Positions 58,675 to 64,000 of a stretch of 64,000 bases of DNA are shown one piece after another; positions within the stretch are counted from its first letter, which is position 1, and every line of letters starts with the position of its first letter. The stretch is from Chaetoderma sp. LZ-2023a (taxonomy: Eukaryota; Mollusca; Caudofoveata; Chaetodermatida; Chaetodermatidae), in contig CM067369.1 in assembly GCA_034401795.1 (NCBI GenBank), forward strand, positions 141,958,681-142,022,680. Reading direction: 5' to 3'. Below the pieces are notes generated by a model that did no database searches, had not been told where the DNA came from, and worked only from the letters and a program-made list of their open reading frames with translations. The translations under genes and the position numbers were made by a program.

Positions 58675-60720
58675 CAGGGGCGCCGGAAGCAGATTTGAGG
58701 GGCGGTTTGAGGGGCGGGCACACAGAAACGGTGTTTCTCTCTCATGGAAGGGTGTTCATGGAAGGGTGTTCAGGGATACCAAACCCATCCACCCACCCAA
58801 GTACCACAAGAAAAAACATTGAAAGGTGCAGGCTCTGCGAATCGTCTTCCTGCATTCTGAGTTTCCTATGATCCATATATAAAAGTTTAGAGCAATGTTG
58901 AGTGAACTTATGTATTCTTTGGTCTCTCGTACCTATTCCCAATTGACATTATAGTGGACAATGATCATGGGATGCATGCTTCTAGTCAATTGGAAACTGT
59001 GACTATGCTATGTTTAGCCATCTCCCTGTATGTGTACTGTGCATGCACACGTGAAACGTGCGGGTTTCAAGGTTTTGTTACTCCCAGATCACAATGTGAC
59101 ATATGGGTGAGTGCGTGCGTGTGTGTAAGGGAGTAAGTGAAGCGAGCGAGTTAGCCACTGAGCAAGTGGGTGGGCGCGGATGGAGCATGGGGTTCGGGTG
59201 CGAGTGAGCGGGTGATCGGGTCGTTGTGTCTGTAAGTGTGCATGTGCGTGTATTCATGCATGTCTACAAGGTGGACCTGCGCAGTTCGCCTTGACAAAAA
59301 TCTGATTGGCCCCCAGTTCCTAATTATATTTGCTAAATACACCTTTCACAAATAAATTTTTCAGCCAGCAGATGACCGGCATTGGGTGAGTAATGCGCTA
59401 ACAGACAACACGTCTTAAATAGTTCCTAAGCTACAATCACAAAATTACTAAAGTCATGCACCATTGCAAAGCTCATCCAATTTTCTAAACATTTATGTTT
59501 TGTTTTTTAATTTTCACTGAGTTATTAGCATGTATAAAATAAACATTGTTCCTAGAGTTAGTAAATCAGGTGGCCAATAGTGTGCGTTTCAAAATTATAA
59601 TTAGCTTTACGGATTTTATGTTAAATATAACAAATAACACATAAATGTTTAGAAAATTGGATGAGCTTTCCAATGATGTATGAATTCAATAATATTATGG
59701 TCCTATAATTATACTTCATCATATAAATGCTGTAAGTGCGTTCTATCTGAACCTAGTAATGATTAGCCAAGTAATACTGTTCGAGCATCGTCTGGCCAGT
59801 TTGCCAGCCAGAAGTTTTGGGAGCGATGCTTTGTGGGAAGGTATTTTCCCAAAATACGTCAATCTAGGAAAGGTTTATTGTGGCCCAATACCTTCAGCTG
59901 TTTCAGAAGAAAAGTGTTTTGTGAAAACTAGGTTGTCAAAGACGGCCGCAAGTCAACTCGACTAATCATTTTGAACATGTGAAGAAAGTTTGTTCAACTT
60001 TTGCCTTAGATGAAACTTTTTAGATTCAGGCCAATGAGCCAAGAACTTTCGCAAACGATCTTTAAATGTAATTTTAAAAATAGCTTCCCTGGACCAACCG
60101 TGGATCAGACCCCACCCCAGTTGTTCTTGAGAACTCGCTTAAAGACCAAAGGTGGAGATATACTGCAGGAATAGACAGATGACGGTCAGCTGACATAAAA
60201 TATGTTGATTACTAAATTTAATAAATTCTTTAGGGTGTTAACTATTCTGGGGAACCTTTTAAAACTAATATTATTGGAAGGTGTTGTTACCTGAGGTAGT
60301 AACGCCGGCAAGTCAAATTAGTAACAAATTATTCAACAGCTAGCGTGTATTGAATGAGTGATTCAAATTGTGATTATCCTCTTACATAGCCACATTGGTG
60401 TGGGGTGTCGGAGGGGCATGTGACCCAGACTCAGACTAATCAAAGGAGACCTTCAAATGACTGATTTAGTTTTTGTGTGGTCAATGGCATCATCGCTTAT
60501 GGCCAGAACTCAAAAGCTTGACGTGGTTAAACATGTGTATCACGCCCGTAGGAGTTGGTAAGGTGGGTGTTCAGGTAAGTTCTGAACTAAATTTTAATTT
60601 TTTATATAGAAATGGGTAAAGGGCACAGCTGCTCCCGCCGCCCCATGCCCAAGGGGCAATGGGGGAAGCTGCCCCCGCTGCTCCACTCCCACCCGCTACC
60701 CCGTGCTTCCGGCGCCCCTG
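58675..60720. mobile_element. hAT element, 2.05 kb, non-autonomous
   Basis: Perfect 16-bp inverted termini CAGGGGCGCCGGAAGC / GCTTCCGGCGCCCCTG flanked by perfect 8-bp duplications AATACGCC (58667-58674 and 60721-60728), diagnostic of hAT. GC-rich subterminal DNA lies at both ends. No hAT transposase or BED finger is recognisable in six frames; the longest frames (e.g. 59759-59965) match nothing. It contains an inner inverted repeat (59463-59674) and an M1-like hairpin at ~60250-60350, both probably nested MITEs. Confidence 0.93.
59463..59674. repeat. Inverted repeat with 35-bp arms inside the hAT element
   Basis: Arms 59463-59497 and 59640-59674 match at 34 of 35 positions (core AAAGCTCATCCAATTTTCTA); partial pairing continues outward for ~9 bp. 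The 142-bp loop is AT-rich. Likely a small MITE. Confidence 0.85.
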
Positions 60721-60900
60721 AATACGCCACATGTTAGCTGACCGCGCAGATGACATAGCTCCTTCACGAAAATAGGAAATTCAGTCACGAGAGTGGAAGA
60801 ATTGTATGTATTTGATGAATTTACAATTTAATAGACATTCTATCGAATATTTTGAAACCAATTCGACTGAGAGCTGGTGTAGCACGGACCGCCCTGTCCT
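60721..60900 (-). mobile_element. M1 MITE remnant, second piece
   Basis: Continues the reverse-oriented M1 copy after the hAT element; the GAATATTTTGAAACCAATTC arm is visible near 60845, the rest is diverged. Confidence 0.5.
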
Positions 60901-61036
60901 GTACATACTGGCCCCATTCGGCTGGGTACGAAACGGCCCAGTAGGGGATACGTCACGCTCACCCATCCACCGGCCACATAAGGCCCACGCATATATAAGC
61001 CGTTCAGAAGGAGAACAGAATGACAGCGTCCATGAG

Positions 61037-61203
61037 ATTGCCATTGCGACCGACCGACCGACCGACCGACCGACCGACCGACCGACCGACCGACCGACCG
61101 ACCGACCGACCGACCGACCGACGGACGGACGGACCGACCGACCGACCGACCGACCGACCGACCGACCGACCGACCGACCGACCGACCGACCGACCGACCG
61201 ACC

Positions 61204-61265
<62 letters not shown>

Positions 61266-61284
61266 TAGATAGATAGATAGATAG
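61037..61284. repeat. Graded tetranucleotide satellite (CCGA)n, (CAGA)n, (TAGA)n
   Basis: About 42 CCGA units with a short CGGA patch at 61121-61133, then about 15 CAGA units from 61205, then 5 TAGA units to 61284. The three zones are sharply ordered. Confidence 0.97.
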
Positions 61285-61859
61285 GCATTTAGCAGCCTGG
61301 TGAGGAATAAGCCAGAGACATGTTGAACAAGTGATACCTTAATTCATTCATCTGTTTCCGTCAGTATTGTTTGGTCATCTGCCCTCAGTTTAGATAAGGA
61401 TGAAGATGAGAAGAGAAACAGAAAAATGTGTAGCATTGCATATGATATTGTCTTTGGTGTGTCATAGGGTAGGAGACATATACTGAAGCACACAATTCTA
61501 GGGTTTATTTTGTACCAGGCTGGAAATCCTTGTTGAACTATTTAATGCTACAGGCCACACAAATGATATAGATATAATTCGATGAATGGATACACAATGA
61601 CAACAGAAATCTTATTGTGATATGAAAAGAACGGCTGTGTAAATATTCTAGATAGAATCGTGCCATCTGCTCCTGACAGGCTGATACTTACCATTTGTAA
61701 AAAGGTTATGTGCTTGGAGAAACGATAGGATATTATTATGAAATGCTGGTTTAGATTATATCTTGCTGGAGTCTAGGTTATTTGCATTAAACAGTATCAA
61801 ATCAATGATGGATGGAAGGTCGTATTAACGGGCTATCGAAGAGTACACGTGGACAAATG
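61285..61859. other. No gene recognised
   Basis: AT-rich DNA between the satellite and the degenerate gene copy; stops in all frames. Confidence 0.5.
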
Positions 61860-63640
61860 AAGCACTGGACGTGTTTCGATGGGAGCAGCTGTATTCTCTA
61901 GAATGGTTGAAGGCTAATTGGAATGTTCTTAAAATTAGTAACCAGGTGTGAAATGTTTCAGAATTGTTCAAAGGAAAGAAGACCACTTATGATGATGCCA
62001 TATGTTATACACCAAAGGATCTGACAGAAGCTTTAAATGACAGAGGCATTCACTCTCTATGAAAGAAATATGGCGGTATACAGGCAAGTGAGCTAAAATA
62101 TATCTACATTGACCAACCTATATTGACATGGTGGAGATTCTCCTAGACTGTATTAAAGTCACGCGTGATGTGAATTGACAGTTGCATCTCATGGTTGGAA
62201 CATCGTCGTTAAATGGCACAATGCCAGATTCAACCAGGTACCAGTTGATCGCTCTACAGAATGGCAGAACACGACGTTCAAGATACCTAACCCAACACGT
62301 CTGGGCTATTATGCCTAAAGTGTTGCGTCAGTTCAGATCCTTCAATAATAAACAGCATTGCGTTCAGTATGGACAACGTTCCAGAGCGCTCTGCGCATGC
62401 AAAATCGTCTTTTCACGGTTTGTGTATTATATGATGGAATTAATACAGGTTGTCAATAGTCGGCAGATTTAGCAAAACGTTTTGAAATGTGTTCCCTACT
62501 GAACGCAAGTCAGGCTGATCTTGTACGAATTTTGGTTCACTGTCTTATGAATCAATACAACTTGACAAATGTGCGTGAACTAGCAACTAGTGGTGGTTTT
62601 GAAGAGGCAAAATGAGCACAGTCAACACTGCCAGGTGAAATTCTACAGTTATATGGGAATCAGGAAGATGCAGACATGCACGTTATTTCACGTGCATATG
62701 AGGCTGTGACAAATGAGTAGAGCAGAATAGTAGTGTTGTGTAGAGACACATGCGGCCTCTTATTACTGATCCATTTTTAGGTGGGCAGTACCATCCACAG
62801 GTATGGATTGTGAGTGAAGTGACACGGCAAAGAAAGTGCTATCCTGTACATCTTATAGCACAAAACAGCACATGACGGAACATATATTTTGATTCCGTTC
62901 AATAACAGGCAAATTCGACATCAAAATTTGCTGGGTTTTGGTAAAATGTTCCGTTGACCAATCTGTGAACAACACTCAGAACTGATTGGCGCAGTAGGGC
63001 GAGATGGACCTGTCGAGTAGGTAGAAGAATGGACTTTTCCAATTTTAGCTATGCTCCGCCAATCTCTAGCTAAGCTCCACCCACACCTCGCTCATGGTGA
63101 GATCGATCGATCGCTGAACTCTCTGACTATCAATTTCCAGGAAACTATACAGGTAAGCTATTAAAGATTTTGGAACTAATTTGACTGGGCGCCAGTCAAA
63201 TTAGTTTCAAAATTTCCACAGCATGTTTATTAAATAGTAGAGACATACAGTTCTTGCAATGTGTCGGACTATTAAGAGTTGAAGACGGGCCAAATAGAAT
63301 CATTTATGACGTCATGTTTATGACGTCATCCTCTGCGTCTCTTAGTTGATTATGACATGATATAACGTCAGATGATAGATAAATAGCCTGGAAAGGTGAA
63401 TTCAGCTGTCTGTAATATAGTGCACCAGATCCTCTTACAGGAGTTGATCAAGTGCGACATGATCTTTTTTTAAAAAGCTGGAATATGTTGGAGAAATCAC
63501 CCCGAACAAGGGATGCATTACAACTAAACTTGGTTAGTTCTAACTTTAAAGTGAAGGTTTAGCAGATATGTCAATCCAAATCGTTGGATCACCTGCACCA
63601 TGGAGTCTTGAAGGAAATCCCGTGGTTTCGCAAATGATGA
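61860..63640 (+). pseudogene. Degenerate copy of a repeat-like PIN/XRN-like protein family
   Basis: Conserved blocks recalled from a large invertebrate family of unknown function with a putative PIN/XRN-like nuclease fold appear in order: TSGGFEEAK and LYGNQEDADMHVISRAYEAV near 62590-62715 (family EEADTRxILHA); SRIVVLCRDTCGLLLLIHF near 62723 (family DTDVLVLLxHF); KCYPVHLIAQ near 62840; ILIPFNNRQIRHQNLLGFGK near 62890 (family FHALTGCDTTSxxxGxGK); GRDGPVE.VEEW to 63029; then, after an M1 element, SAPDPLTGVDQVRHDLF and PRTRDALQLNL at 63425-63540. Acidic residues of the putative active site (DTDV, GCD) are lost and many frames are broken. Upstream parts to ~61860 are uncertain. Confidence 0.55.
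63031..63398 (+). mobile_element. M1 MITE inside the PIN/XRN-like pseudogene, with AAT duplication
   Basis: Starts GGACTTTTCC and ends GGAAAGGTG, with AAT at 63028-63030 and 63399-63401. The protein family resumes directly after it, which confirms the ends. The loop of the hairpin is deleted (CTGGGCGCCAG), leaving a shorter but still perfect inverted repeat there. Two TGACGTCA octamers in the tail. Confidence 0.9.
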
Positions 63641-64000
63641 GGTATCACGAGATGAGATGAAGCATACATAGGACTAGGTCTTACATCATCATTCAAGGCA
63701 TTCAAGCTACCCATTACTTAAGGCCGAATAAATCTACCGTGTTTGGTTACTGATGACAAGGTTTTGCAATCAAAGCCTTATATTTGATTGCATCTTTGTC
63801 ATATTAACTAGGAACATAGATTTGAACGATTTAATCATATGTCATAAAATTTATCTTTATTATATTGGAAAATTACTCTAATTAAATTGGTAAATTCTAG
63901 GGTGAGAGAGTAATTTCTCATTTAGACTTTAATAGGCTAAAATATGGTTGCAATAATTGCTAATTTGTGAAAGACTCTGATTCTCGCAAAAAGTCACAAC
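63641..64000. other. No gene recognised
   Basis: AT-rich DNA to the window edge, without a recognisable family. Confidence 0.5.

Noticed and set aside
61004-61288. Arg-Pro-Thr-Asp and Ser-Val-Gly-Arg repeat proteins
   Set aside because: Translation of a tetranucleotide satellite; no start or flanking coding signal.

Overview
This is eukaryotic, almost certainly animal, DNA. It is AT-rich, full of tri- and tetranucleotide microsatellites, and made of nested transposable elements typical of marine invertebrate or basal deuterostome genomes: Gmr1-type and long-LTR Ty3/Gypsy elements, a Penelope-like element, several LINEs, Harbinger, hAT and snap-back MITEs. I cannot assign a species. I found no intact host gene, tRNA, rRNA, CRISPR array or bacterial-type operon. 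Nearly every recognisable coding stretch belongs to a mobile element, and most are broken.

Layout. 1-2.0 kb: a cluster of one MITE family, here called M1 (about 400 bp, central palindrome, CRE octamers), which recurs in some twenty pieces across the window. 2.2-2.3 kb: a LINE 3' scrap. 3.1-5.8 kb: a dead Penelope-like element (RT then GIY-YIG) split by a clean 233-bp hAT MITE. 6.0-6.5 kb: (CAA)/(CTG)/(CTA) microsatellite. 6.6-7.8 kb: two inverted copies of a palindromic MITE. 8.0-9.9 kb: a PIF/Harbinger element with TAA target duplications. 10.2-11.6 kb: a second Harbinger copy keeping both ends of a HARBI1-like nuclease. 12.5-20.9 kb: a tandem segmental duplication. Its first copy was hit by a 3.7-kb foldback element and its second by an M1 element, so each copy preserves the other's empty site. 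21-24 kb: a TIR element, a ~175-bp tandem repeat, M1 and a microsatellite.

24.8-35.4 kb (minus strand): LINE remnants around an old Gmr1-type Ty3/Gypsy element (25.89-34.49 kb; gag, PR, INT, then RT-RH, with ~1-kb direct LTRs). Its 3' LTR holds a 5'-truncated LINE with an 11-bp target duplication and an RNase H reading frame whose ATG comes from the target DNA. 35.7-55.6 kb (plus): a LINE RT copy interrupted by an 18.6-kb Ty3/Gypsy element with 3.6-kb LTRs, a tRNA-Lys primer site, an internal TATA box and two unrecognised reading frames in the envelope position; one begins with the histone-H3-like residues MARTK. 55.6-57.5 kb: a (TAG)n tract, then a second LINE on the minus strand. 58.7-60.7 kb: a 2-kb hAT element with perfect 8-bp target duplications, itself inside an M1 copy. 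61.0-61.3 kb: a tetranucleotide satellite. 61.9-63.6 kb: a degenerate copy of a repeat-like PIN/XRN-like protein family, split by M1.

How the parts relate: this is a graveyard whose insertion order can be read from the nesting. The most informative signals are reciprocal empty sites, M1 structure and CRE content, mosaic divergence of the giant LTR pair, and the odd reading frames in the giant element. All percentages are by-eye estimates.
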